A stretch of 37,501 nt of DNA from Promethearchaeota archaeon (lineage in GTDB: Archaea > Asgardarchaeota > Lokiarchaeia > Sigyniarchaeales > SOKP01): NCBI GenBank assembly GCA_011364925.1, contig RDOA01000021.1, forward strand, positions 1-37,501, read 5' to 3'. The notes below the pieces were generated by a model. It had not been told where the DNA came from and ran no database searches. It worked only from the letters and a program-made list of their open reading frames with translations. A program made the position numbers and the translations under genes. Below, piece by piece: positions 26,459 to 34,634 of the stretch. Numbering within the stretch: the stretch's first letter is position 1; the number at the start of each line of letters is the position of its first letter.

Positions 26459-29400
26459 TTGAAAATTTCGAGGGACGCAAGAACTAGATACAGCTTAAAT
26501 GAATTCAAATTTACAGAAAGGGGTAATGTTGAATTTGAAGGTGATACTCATTTAGTTAGACTATTCGTTCAAAAATTAAATCAAAAAAGAGATTTAATAA
26601 ATTATCCAGAATTAGCTATTCGGATCGGTGAATTTAATGGAATAGCGTTAATATACGAAATTAATAAATTTTTACTAGATGAATACAAAAAAGAAACCAA
26701 GAATGAAAACCTAAACATCGAGCTTTTTGAACATCTTAAAAACAAAATTGGAGAATCAAAACTGAATGAGGCCTTTAATTCTTTAGTAGAAGAGTTTCCT
26801 CCAGAACAAGTATATCGAAAAGAAGTTAACGTAGAAGAATTTCTTAAAGAAAAAGTTAGAGGAGTTGAAATTAAACCTTCCTTTATTGATGAATTTATTA
26901 GTTTATGGCTTGGAAATAATAATCCTTCTTATTCACAGTTTATTGAGCTATTTGACGACGAAGTTCTCGAAAAACGGACTGCATATCGTTCAATTATTGA
27001 TGAGATTACAAATTTCTTCGATGATAAAGCAAAATTTGGCCCAAACAATCTAAACCTAATAGAAATGCTTAGTGAACCTTCTATTAAATATCCTCATTCT
27101 ATACGAGAACAGTTGGAATATATCCACGAGAATTGGGGGGATTTAGTTGGGAAATATTTGTACAGGATATTAATCGCTATTGATATAATTAGAGAAGAAG
27201 AGTTATTTAGAGGGTTAGGGCCAGGAAAATCAGAAGCTTACGATTATGACGCCCTCGAGTTTGAGAATTTTACTCTTGACAAAGAATGGATGCCCAAAGT
27301 TGTGATGATTGCTAAAAATGTGTATGTTTGGATGACTCAATTATCTAATAAGTATAACAGAAGCATATCCAAGCTGAATGAAATCCCCAACGAGGAATTG
27401 GAGCAATTAAAAGAGTGGGGTTTTACAGGGTTATGGCTTATCGGTTTATGGGAGAGAAGTCAAGCGTCTAAAACAATCAAACGATGGTGTGGTAATCCAG
27501 AAGCAGAAGCAAGTGCTTATTCAACGTACGATTATGAAATTGCTTATGATTTAGGAGGATTTGAAGCTTTTAAGAATTTAAAGGATAGAGCTATGGCAAG
27601 AGGACTTCGCCTTGCATGCGATATAGTTCCGAATCATACGGGAATAGTATCAAAATGGATAATGGAGCATCCTGATTGGTATATATCGCTCCCCTATCCT
27701 CCATTTCCCTCCTATTCATATTCCGGAGAAAATTTATCTGGTGATTCATCTATAGGTATTTATCTAGAAAATAAATATTTCAACAGAACTGATGCAGCTG
27801 TGACTTTTAAGTATGTAGATTTTCGGTCAGGACAAGAGAGATTTATTTATCATGGAAATGATGGAACTAGTTTCCCATGGAATGATACTGCTCAATTAAA
27901 CTTTTTAATTCCTGAAGTTCGAAAAGCAGTTATCGAAACTATATTACATGTATCAAGTTTATTTCCTATTATTAGGTTTGACGCAGCTATGACTCTAACA
28001 CGAAAACATTATCAACGTCTGTGGTTTCCTGTGCCTGGAACCGGGGGAGCTATTCCATCGAGAGCAGAACATGGCATTTCAAGGGAAGAATTTTATAACC
28101 TTATGCCAAAAGAATTTTGGCGTGAAGTTGTGGATACAATCAATGAGAAAAATCCTGACACTTTATTACTAGCAGAAGCTTTTTGGTTACTCGAAGGATA
28201 TTTTGTAAGGACTTTAGGAATGCACCGTGTATATAATTCTGCTTTTATGAATATGCTCCGAGACGAAGATAATGCGATGTATCGATTAGTTTTAAAAAAT
28301 ACGTTACAATTTGATCCAGAAATACTTAAAAGATTCGTTAATTTCATGAATAACCCAGACGAAGAAACTGCAATTAAGCAATTTGGAGACGGCGGTAAAT
28401 ATTTTGGAGTTTGCTTAATGATGGTTACTATGCCTGGGTTGCCTATGTTTGGACACGGTCAAATAGAGGGTTTTCACGAAAAGTATGGTATGGAATATAG
28501 ACGAGCTTATTGGGATGAAAAAGTCAATATAGGCTTGCTCAAACACCATGAAAAAATAATATTCCCAATATTAAAGAAACGGTATTTATTTGCAAATGTT
28601 GATAATTTTTTACTTTATGATTTTTGGAGTGGGAATAATGTTAACGAAGATGTGTTTGCGTATTCAAATCGAGTAAATAACGAACGCGCTTTGATAATCT
28701 ATCACAATAAGTATGCAGAAACAAAAGGTTTTATTAAAACTTCTGTTGGTTTTGTAATTAAACAAGAAGACGAAAAAGTTCAGGTCCAAAGTAGTATATC
28801 CGAAGGACTTAATTTACCTAAAGAAGGATATTGTATCTTCAAAGACTTTTTAACAGGTCTGGAATATATAAGGAGAAATCGAGATCTTTATGAGAACGGG
28901 TTGTATTTAGAGCTTCAAGCATTCCAATGCTTCGTGTTCATGGATTTCCGGATTGTTGACGATAATGAATTTTTCCATTACGCTCAGTTGTACGATCTTC
29001 TAGGAGGGAAAGGGGTATATAATCTTAACGAGACTCTTCATGAAATAATATACCAACCATTACTCGAATCATTTAAGAATATCGTTAATTTCACCAATTT
29101 TAGAGCTTTATTAGAATCCCAGGACACAGAATTGATTTTAAAGGGAATAATGCAAAAATTTAATCTATTTCTGCAAGAAGTAAAGAAATATTCTGCGAGT
29201 GATAAAAATCCAACGAAAATAGAAGAAGAAATTCGATCCAAGTTGATTTCATCTTTACAGTTATACAAAAACTCAAAGGAATTGCAGCTCTCCGATAAAT
29301 TGAGTAGTTATTTAGTAAAGCTTCTTCCTCAATCTGAATTTGAATGGGGGATATTAATTTCTTGGGTATTTATCCATCTCTTAGGAAAAGTGGTATCAGA

Positions 29401-29866
29401 AACAGATTTTGAACTTAAAAGCCGAAGTTGGTTTGATGAGTGGCGTTTATCGAAGTATATAAAAAATACATTAAATGAATTAAAAATAACTGGGGATGAG
29501 AATAAAAATGATGTTGGGTCTATAATTCAGTTAATGATTTCTCATCAAAACTGGTCAAATTCTGTAAATTTTCTCAAAAAAGATTTTCACGCCATCTTTC
29601 AAGCATTTTTTCAGGATCCTGAAACGCAAATGTTTTTAAAGGTAAACAGGTATCAAAACATTCTATGGTTTAGCGCTGAAGAGTTTGCGAGGTTTACAAG
29701 ATGGATTTGGATAATTGCTGTTATTAATAGTATTACATACAACAAAACCAATTCTAGCATGGAATTAAATGAATTAATGGTCTATTATCCAACAATTCAA
29801 AACGTCGCGAAAGCCTCAGGTTATCAAGTCAACAAGTTTTTAGAAGGTTTACAAAATTTCCCTTAA
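26459..29866 (+). CDS. Large GH13-type alpha-amylase-family protein (1135 residues)
   Basis: A 1135-residue protein with a GH13 TIM barrel in the middle, about residues 290-760, between two mostly helical regions. The barrel carries the four GH13 blocks: CDIVPNHTG; IIRFDAAMTL with nucleophile Asp508; LLAEAFW with acid/base Glu573; and FMNNPDEET with the transition-state Asp634, where His before Asp is replaced by Pro. SAYSTYDYEIAYDLGG and MPGLPMFGHGQIEG are typical of GH13 sequences. The C-terminal 280 residues are helical without a known domain. No signal peptide is present, so it acts inside the cell on an alpha-glucan or related sugar. Start TTG 26459 is placed by GTGAT five bases upstream. 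Confidence 0.85.
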   Translation: MKISRDARTRYSLNEFKFTERGNVEFEGDTHLVRLFVQKLNQKRDLINYPELAIRIGEFNGIALIYEINKFLLDEYKKETKNENLNIELFEHLKNKIGESKLNEAFNSLVEEFPPEQVYRKEVNVEEFLKEKVRGVEIKPSFIDEFISLWLGNNNPSYSQFIELFDDEVLEKRTAYRSIIDEITNFFDDKAKFGPNNLNLIEMLSEPSIKYPHSIREQLEYIHENWGDLVGKYLYRILIAIDIIREEELFRGLGPGKSEAYDYDALEFENFTLDKEWMPKVVMIAKNVYVWMTQLSNKYNRSISKLNEIPNEELEQLKEWGFTGLWLIGLWERSQASKTIKRWCGNPEAEASAYSTYDYEIAYDLGGFEAFKNLKDRAMARGLRLACDIVPNHTGIVSKWIMEHPDWYISLPYPPFPSYSYSGENLSGDSSIGIYLENKYFNRTDAAVTFKYVDFRSGQERFIYHGNDGTSFPWNDTAQLNFLIPEVRKAVIETILHVSSLFPIIRFDAAMTLTRKHYQRLWFPVPGTGGAIPSRAEHGISREEFYNLMPKEFWREVVDTINEKNPDTLLLAEAFWLLEGYFVRTLGMHRVYNSAFMNMLRDEDNAMYRLVLKNTLQFDPEILKRFVNFMNNPDEETAIKQFGDGGKYFGVCLMMVTMPGLPMFGHGQIEGFHEKYGMEYRRAYWDEKVNIGLLKHHEKIIFPILKKRYLFANVDNFLLYDFWSGNNVNEDVFAYSNRVNNERALIIYHNKYAETKGFIKTSVGFVIKQEDEKVQVQSSISEGLNLPKEGYCIFKDFLTGLEYIRRNRDLYENGLYLELQAFQCFVFMDFRIVDDNEFFHYAQLYDLLGGKGVYNLNETLHEIIYQPLLESFKNIVNFTNFRALLESQDTELILKGIMQKFNLFLQEVKKYSASDKNPTKIEEEIRSKLISSLQLYKNSKELQLSDKLSSYLVKLLPQSEFEWGILISWVFIHLLGKVVSETDFELKSRSWFDEWRLSKYIKNTLNELKITGDENKNDVGSIIQLMISHQNWSNSVNFLKKDFHAIFQAFFQDPETQMFLKVNRYQNILWFSAEEFARFTRWIWIIAVINSITYNKTNSSMELNELMVYYPTIQNVAKASGYQVNKFLEGLQNFP

Positions 29867-29891
29867 AAAGTTATCAAACGGCGCCAGATTT

Positions 29892-31040
29892 TTATATGTT
29901 TGTCCCTAAATCCAGAGTAGTGTCTCGTATTTGAGTGTCACCACTAATTTTACTATTAGGTGCTACAATTGCATTATGTAAAACGACATTTTCCCCGATT
30001 TCGCAGTTATTACACACTATTGAACCATCGATATGGCACCCCGCTCCTATGTTTACATCATCCCAGATAACACTTTTCTCTATTATTGTATCTTCACCTA
30101 TTTTAACACGGTTTCCAATAGAGGTAAGTGGCTTTATACTAACTCTGTTAAAAAGGTCAACATTCTCTCCAAAACATGTAGGTTTTTCGATACTTACATT
30201 TTGACCCGAATTGATAATCCCCATAACAAATACTCCATCGTACTCTTCTCCATTTGGAGTAATTGGCCAAGAATATTTTCGTAGTAAATCCCAATTTGCC
30301 CATAAATAAGTTTGAGCGTTTCCACAATCAAGCCAATAGTAACTCTTGACAAATCCATATAAATTATAAAAATTTTCAAGGAGATAAGGAAAAACTTCAC
30401 TACCGAAATCCATTAAATTCGTCTCATGTAATATCTCGCCGATTTCCTTTTTAAAACAATAGATTCCTGTGTTAATAACATTTGTATGCAAAAATAAGTC
30501 AGTTCTTTGAGCCATACTGCTTAAGTAAAGTTCCATAGGTGCGGGTTTTTCTAAGAATAAATATATCTTTCTATTATTATCGAGAAGAACAACGCCATAT
30601 TCGCTTGTATGACTTTCACTCGTTTTCATTGAAATGGTGCTTATTCCTCCTTTTTCTTTGTGGAAATCCATAAAATCTCTCATTGGAAGATTTGTAACGA
30701 TATCTGCCATACTCACTACTATATTCTCAGAATCTATTCTATCTTGCAATAGTCTGTATGCATCTGCAGTACCGTGACTTTTTTGAACCATGCATTCTAA
30801 CTCAACATCACCCAGTTTGTCGGGGGTCCATGTTTTTTCTATGTATTCTTTTAATTCCTTACCCATGTAAGCCAAAGCAAGTATGATGTGTTTTATATCT
30901 GCGTAAATAAGATGAGCTATGGAATAATCTACCATAGGTTTGTTCGTAACCTTCACTAGCGGTTTGGGAATCAGTGAGGTTAGAGGTAGAAGTCGTGTAC
31001 CTCTACCTCCAGCGAGAATTATGGCAGACCATTCTTTCAT
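29892..31040 (-). CDS. Sugar-phosphate nucleotidyltransferase with left-handed beta-helix domain
   Basis: Makes an NDP-sugar from NTP and a sugar-1-phosphate. The N-terminal Rossmann-like nucleotidyltransferase domain opens AIILAGGRGTRLLPLT, followed by PKPLVKVTNKPMVDYSI, and has the acidic VSMADIVTNLPM and DFGSEVFPYLLE segments. The C-terminal 120 residues are hexapeptide repeats (NVGAGCHIDGSIV, CEIGENVVLHNAIV) that form a left-handed beta-helix, as in GMP-mannose and glucose-1-phosphate adenylyltransferases. Base and sugar specificity cannot be read. ATG 31040 is chosen because GGAGGTT lies six bases ahead; TTG 31055, five codons upstream, would overlap that site. It is 69 bp downstream of the GalT-like gene on the same strand, so they probably share a transcript. 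Confidence 0.93.
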   Translation of the reverse strand: MKEWSAIILAGGRGTRLLPLTSLIPKPLVKVTNKPMVDYSIAHLIYADIKHIILALAYMGKELKEYIEKTWTPDKLGDVELECMVQKSHGTADAYRLLQDRIDSENIVVSMADIVTNLPMRDFMDFHKEKGGISTISMKTSESHTSEYGVVLLDNNRKIYLFLEKPAPMELYLSSMAQRTDLFLHTNVINTGIYCFKKEIGEILHETNLMDFGSEVFPYLLENFYNLYGFVKSYYWLDCGNAQTYLWANWDLLRKYSWPITPNGEEYDGVFVMGIINSGQNVSIEKPTCFGENVDLFNRVSIKPLTSIGNRVKIGEDTIIEKSVIWDDVNIGAGCHIDGSIVCNNCEIGENVVLHNAIVAPNSKISGDTQIRDTTLDLGTNI

Positions 31041-31109
31041 ATTGAGAACCTCCAAAAAATTAACATTAAATATATCGTGAACAATCGATATAAATCTATT
31101 AACATTCCA

Positions 31110-32342
31110 TTACATTAGATATTTTTCAATTGATTTTCGAATTTCACTCGCAGCTATATGGGGCAATTTACGCGCAACTCTCATATCTTCCACCATCTCA
31201 GCTCCTCCAATAATCTCGTGAGGAATAATATCACCGAATAAGTGAAAATTTGCATCGTAGTGAAATGGACAACAGTTAAAAAGTATATTCCGATTCTTCT
31301 CAATTGAAATATCATCCATACCTTGGAAGATAACCTTTAAAGTTTTAGCAAGATCGATAATTTGGTTGATCTTTAATTGAGAGAACCTTCGTATATGTTC
31401 GTTTGGATGAAATCGTATGTGATAGTTTCTTACTGGGCTCCCTGTGGTGTAAAATGTCCAAAATTGAGTTTCAAGAATAACGCGATCGCTATTTCCGTGT
31501 GTAGTCTGACAAAGATGACATTTATCTCCCATTTCTTTAAAAGCTTCTAAGTGTCCTTCTAGTCTACTTCCATGACCATCCATATTTAAATCAATATAAA
31601 CCTGACTATGTATACGCGGCTGTGATCCTCCTACTTTTAATCCTATATTAAAAAATGGAGATACTGGAATATCATAGAAATCTCGTTCGATTGCCTCTTC
31701 AATACAATAAAGAATTGAAGCTTTCATAGACAAGAATATACTTGCTAATATATCCTCTGGAATCAAATTAAAACATAGTGAAGGATAGAATTTCCTTGAA
31801 ATTGTGACCAAATTTATGCCTTTTGAGAGCTTTATATGTGAGGGTAATTTTTCATTTATTAATTTTTCAATATCGGGATCAACAATTCGAGCCATTGAAG
31901 GATACCTGTTAATCAGAGTTAAAGCTTTACAATCATCTGACACTCTTCGGCTTTTGTGTGGCATCTCTAAAAAGGGATTGTCTTTCCTTTTCTCGTCCTC
32001 AGCAATTATAATCGTGTAACCATCACCTAACTGGATTCCCCAATCATTATATGTAGCTTTCCCTTCAGTTACCGATGTGAAGATATCTTTGTGCCTTAGA
32101 GCAATTTTCTTGGAGCAATCATAAAATTGTCTTTTTTCTTCAGCACTAGTAAAACCATGGGGCCTGGCGCCTCTAATTGGCGAGATGTATGCGAAATGTC
32201 CATAATATTTTTTATGTTCCTTTCTAAGCCCAAAATCTTCAGTTCTTATGGCTAATGTCGATAATGGATCCCATCGCTTAGTTGGAACATCGTACGTAGT
32301 TTTACCAACAAAATTTTCCTTGCTTATAATACCCCACTCCAT
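31110..32342 (-). CDS. GalT/HIT-superfamily protein (galactose-1-phosphate uridylyltransferase-like)
   Basis: A 410-residue protein of the GalT branch of the HIT superfamily. The active-site motif appears in GLKVGGSQPRIHSQVYID, with His245 at the nucleophilic position and Gln247; the first His of the usual HPHxQ is Arg243. CHLC (275-278) is a probable zinc-binding pair, and NCCPFHYDANFHLFGDIIPH (355-374) matches the second half, where the Escherichia coli enzyme has its HxH-type site. It likely transfers a nucleotidyl group between a sugar-1-phosphate and an NDP-sugar or hydrolyses such a bond. It sits directly upstream of the nucleotidyltransferase gene, and together they suggest sugar-nucleotide metabolism. 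The arginine makes plain UDP-glucose:galactose-1-phosphate transfer uncertain. Confidence 0.82.
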   Translation of the reverse strand: MEWGIISKENFVGKTTYDVPTKRWDPLSTLAIRTEDFGLRKEHKKYYGHFAYISPIRGARPHGFTSAEEKRQFYDCSKKIALRHKDIFTSVTEGKATYNDWGIQLGDGYTIIIAEDEKRKDNPFLEMPHKSRRVSDDCKALTLINRYPSMARIVDPDIEKLINEKLPSHIKLSKGINLVTISRKFYPSLCFNLIPEDILASIFLSMKASILYCIEEAIERDFYDIPVSPFFNIGLKVGGSQPRIHSQVYIDLNMDGHGSRLEGHLEAFKEMGDKCHLCQTTHGNSDRVILETQFWTFYTTGSPVRNYHIRFHPNEHIRRFSQLKINQIIDLAKTLKVIFQGMDDISIEKNRNILFNCCPFHYDANFHLFGDIIPHEIIGGAEMVEDMRVARKLPHIAASEIRKSIEKYLM

Positions 32343-32646
32343 AAAATCAGGAAAGGGTTGCTTAGTTGTGATTTTATTACACCCTTATGTTTGCGATATT
32401 AATTTAATAAGAACTGCCACTATTAAATATTTGACTTAAACTTTGTTAGTTAATGAGTATTCTTTCTACTCAATAAAACATTTTACAATACTTAAAAAAT
32501 CATCTAGACAAATTGAAAATTTTTAGGATAAATTACTTTTATAACAATAATTTGTTCAATTTTAAAAAAAAAAGAAAAAAGAAAAAGAAACTCGTTGGTA
32601 CTACAAATTTTTCACAAAATATAATTAACTGCGTATTTAGATAATT
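32343..32646. other. 304-bp intergenic region between the GalT-like and RHH genes
   Basis: No gene is visible. It holds the upstream region of the minus-strand GalT-like gene and the 3' flank of the RHH gene. A hairpin-capable repeat, TTAATGAGTA with TACTCAATAA (32450-32459 and 32467-32476, one A-A mismatch, seven-base loop), lies about 110 bases before the GalT-like start. An A/G tract lies at 32564-32590. Confidence 0.5.
32564..32590 (-). terminator. U-rich tract, probable terminator of the RHH gene
   Basis: On the minus strand this tract reads as a run of T broken only by single C residues, starting 57 bases after the RHH stop codon. Archaeal RNA polymerase terminates on such U-rich runs without a hairpin. 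Confidence 0.45.
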
Positions 32647-32937
32647 CTAGTATTCTAACCTCTTTAAAATTTTGTAGGTTTTAAATTCTCGTACGGGTTC
32701 GGAGTTTTCATTCACTCCTTCTATTGGTACTCTTACAAAATTTTCATCGTCAAAATCTTCTATCTCGACTTCATTATATTTTGCCATATTATTAGCGAGT
32801 TTAAGTTCTTTTATAAGGAAATCTCGGACTGCACATCTAATTAGTTCTGATCGACTTGGGTACAATCCTTCTTGTCCTATTAATTTATTTATTGCATCTA
32901 CATAACTTTCAGGTACATTCACTGTTACTATTTTCAT
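32647..32937 (-). CDS. Ribbon-helix-helix transcriptional regulator (CopG/NikR N-domain type)
   Basis: A 96-residue DNA-binding protein. The first 50 residues are a textbook ribbon-helix-helix: strand MKIVTVNVPESYVDAI, then LIGQEGLYPSRSELIRCAVRDFL, which pairs into a dimer with the strand in the major groove. The C-terminal 45 residues are acidic and end in a basic patch, with no NikR-type metal-binding domain. It is transcribed alone leftwards. Its promoter region carries three ACCAAAAT boxes, one of which overlaps the expected BRE/TATA, so negative autoregulation is likely. Targets are not known. The ATG follows GGCGATTGG. Confidence 0.88.
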   Translation of the reverse strand: MKIVTVNVPESYVDAINKLIGQEGLYPSRSELIRCAVRDFLIKELKLANNMAKYNEVEIEDFDDENFVRVPIEGVNENSEPVREFKTYKILKRLEY

Positions 32938-32983
32938 CCAATCGCCTTAACCATATTTTTTTCCGATTGTTCTGTATATAATT

Positions 32984-32990
32984 ATTTATA
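32984..32990 (-). promoter_or_regulatory. TATA box of the RHH gene
   Basis: On the minus strand the sequence reads TATAAAT, preceded by a box ending TTTTGG. It is about 47 bases before the ATG, so transcription would start near 32960, which leaves a leader of about 25 bases. Confidence 0.45.
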
Positions 32991-33100
32991 CCAAAATAAT
33001 ATATAAACATTATTTTTTAGTGGGTTAATATATTATAATAAAATAATTTTTACCAAAATCTATAATATGCATAATTATTCCTTTTTTTATTAATTTTGGT
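32990..33100. promoter_or_regulatory. Three ACCAAAAT boxes upstream of the RHH gene
   Basis: ACCAAAAT occurs at 32990-32997 and 33052-33059 in the forward direction and as ATTTTGGT at 33093-33100. The first adjoins the TATA box of the minus-strand RHH gene. RHH dimers bind short repeated or inverted boxes, so these are candidate operators for autoregulation. The flanks also agree partly: TTTATACCAAAATAA and TTTTTACCAAAATCT. Confidence 0.45.
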
Positions 33101-33302
33101 TTTATTTCTAAAAGTAAAGATTTGTCCCTCGTTTCTAATGTTATCCATGAAAATATTTTTGAAAAATTTTTAAATTAAATAAAATTATTCTAGAATTTTA
33201 GATTTCTAATTTACAAAAAATGTCGAACATTTAAATTTGGATCAAAAATTTATATGTCACATTTTTCACAAGAAAATTTTGAAATGAGCAAATAATGTAA
33301 AA

Positions 33303-33357
33303 TATTGGCGGACTCGACCAACTGAGCGAACTCCAATAAGAGATATCGCTCAGCGAT
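33303..33357 (-). other. Structured element with mutually exclusive hairpins (candidate ncRNA or tRNA remnant)
   Basis: TATTGG (33303-33308) pairs with CCAATA (33333-33338) and encloses CTC/GAG; alternatively CTGAGCGA (33322-33329) pairs with TCGCTCAG (33346-33353), the two arrangements excluding each other. A third palindrome ATCGCTCAGCGAT occupies 33345-33357. On the minus strand GCTCAGTTGGTCGAGT looks like a tRNA D-arm with a four-pair stem, but no anticodon or T-arm follows. It lies downstream of the dehydrogenase gene on the same strand. Confidence 0.35.
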
Positions 33358-33485
33358 TCAATCTTCTAGATATTATGATATAATATTTGGTATTCCAACT
33401 AATATTCGCAAAATCATTAATTAATTTACGATCTTAATGTTATAGAAGAAAATTAGATAAAATTATCGTTGAAACTCCTACTAAT

Positions 33486-34511
33486 TTAATATTCCCCATC
33501 AAGACTGACAACATTAATTAGATTTTCTTGTCCCATGGCTATACGAGAAATATTTTCGACTACTTCCTCCCACCTTAACAAATCATTGAAAGGTGAATAC
33601 CCCCTATGTGGTGATAAAACAATATTATCAAGAGTATGAAAAGGAAAGTTGTAAGGGTATTTTAGGCCATCTTTATCTGGTTCTGGGTGATAATCATACC
33701 AGACATCTATAGCTGCACCTTTAATTGTTTTGTTTTTCAGTGCGTTGTAAAGATCTTCTTGATTTATTATTTCTCCTCTTGCAACATTAACAATTAACCC
33801 CTCTTCTCCCAATAATTCAATTTCTTCCGTCTTAATTAAACCTTTGGTTAAGGAAGTTACTGGGAGAGCTACTATTAATATATCGATTACTTTTAAGAAG
33901 TCGATAAGTTGTGAAAAAACATACCTATTTACCGGCGTAGGCATATCACCTTTTTGTTTACTCCAGTCGTTCCTTAAGATATGGAATTCCACATTAAAAC
34001 CTGAAAGAAATCGATGAACTTTCTGATTAATAGCTCCATAGCCTAAAAGTCCAATATTTCTAAAACGTAATGGTATTGATTGTGCATCTTTATCACCAGT
34101 GCGCCATCTTCCTTCTTTCATCCAAATGTGGTGGGGTATGGTTTTACTCATAAGAGTTAAAAGGAGTGCTACAGCATGTTGAGCTACAAAGTATGAGTTT
34201 CCATGCCCATTGATTAGTGAAATCTTCCGTTCCTTGTTTATGAGCCTAAATAAATCCAATAAGTGATTAACACCTGCACCAGGGTTGATAAAGACTTTAA
34301 GGTTAATAGCATTTTGTAAAATTGTTTTAGAGGGTCTCCAACCAATTAATACATCAACTTTAGGGACAATTTTTAATAGATTTTCTTCAGAAGTATCTTC
34401 GGGAAAAATCATCTTTACATTTGGAACATCTTTAAGATTTACTGTCAAGTAATTCTGAACTTCCTTTGAAACAGGAGAAGTAAAACAGACTGTAGTTTCC
34501 TTTACACTCAT
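33486..34511 (-). CDS. D-isomer-specific 2-hydroxyacid dehydrogenase family protein
   Basis: A 341-residue NAD-dependent oxidoreductase of the D-2-hydroxyacid dehydrogenase family. The dinucleotide-binding fold has LLGYGAINQKV (155-165). The three catalytic positions are Arg245 in VNVARGEII, Glu277 in DYHPEPD after AAIDVW, and His302 in LSPHRGYSPF. Length and layout match phosphoglycerate, lactate or glyoxylate dehydrogenases, but the substrate-binding residues are not diagnostic, so the substrate is unknown. It stands alone, convergent with nothing and divergent from the repeat-protein gene at 34635 by 123 bp. The C-terminus ends early, without an ACT domain, so it is not the long form of SerA. 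Confidence 0.9.
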   Translation of the reverse strand: MSVKETTVCFTSPVSKEVQNYLTVNLKDVPNVKMIFPEDTSEENLLKIVPKVDVLIGWRPSKTILQNAINLKVFINPGAGVNHLLDLFRLINKERKISLINGHGNSYFVAQHAVALLLTLMSKTIPHHIWMKEGRWRTGDKDAQSIPLRFRNIGLLGYGAINQKVHRFLSGFNVEFHILRNDWSKQKGDMPTPVNRYVFSQLIDFLKVIDILIVALPVTSLTKGLIKTEEIELLGEEGLIVNVARGEIINQEDLYNALKNKTIKGAAIDVWYDYHPEPDKDGLKYPYNFPFHTLDNIVLSPHRGYSPFNDLLRWEEVVENISRIAMGQENLINVVSLDGEY

Positions 34512-34594
34512 TATATCTTCACAATAATCTTGAATATAAAAATATAATACCTACTATATTTTAAATAAATTTTTATATTCTTTTCGTTGCTATA

Positions 34595-34602
34595 TTTATA
34601 AA
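34595..34602 (+). promoter_or_regulatory. Probable TATA box of the repeat-zinc-ribbon gene
   Basis: TTTATAAA lies 33 bases before the TTG start at 34635, so transcription would start within ten bases of the gene; AAGGTA at 34622-34627 provides a Shine-Dalgarno-like site. Confidence 0.4.
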
Positions 34603-34634
34603 AAGAAACTAACCGAAAGAGTAAGGTATAGAAA

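Larger units (their letters stand above)
32938..33485. other. 548-bp intergenic region with operator-like boxes and a structured element
   Basis: No open frame was found on either strand. The right part of the region is the 3' flank of the dehydrogenase gene and the left part holds the promoter of the RHH regulator. The left 160 bp hold three ACCAAAAT boxes. At 33303-33357 there is a markedly less AT-rich block with competing inverted repeats. The rest is AT-rich without recognisable signals. Confidence 0.6.

Noticed and set aside
29935-30284. Forward-strand open frames opposite the nucleotidyltransferase
   Set aside because: They lie within the beta-helix coding part of a well-supported gene; no start signal or homology.
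32561-32592. A-rich tract as a possible small gene or repeat array
   Set aside because: It is a homopolymer-like run of A and G with no unit; explained as the U-rich terminator on the minus strand.
33290-33370. Possible tRNA gene on the minus strand (D-arm-like GCTCAGTTGGTCGAGT)
   Set aside because: No anticodon stem, T-arm or acceptor pairing could be built; it is kept only as a structured element or remnant.
32938-33485. CRISPR-like repeat pattern from the ACCAAAAT boxes
   Set aside because: Boxes are 8 bases long, unevenly spaced and partly inverted; no repeat-spacer array.
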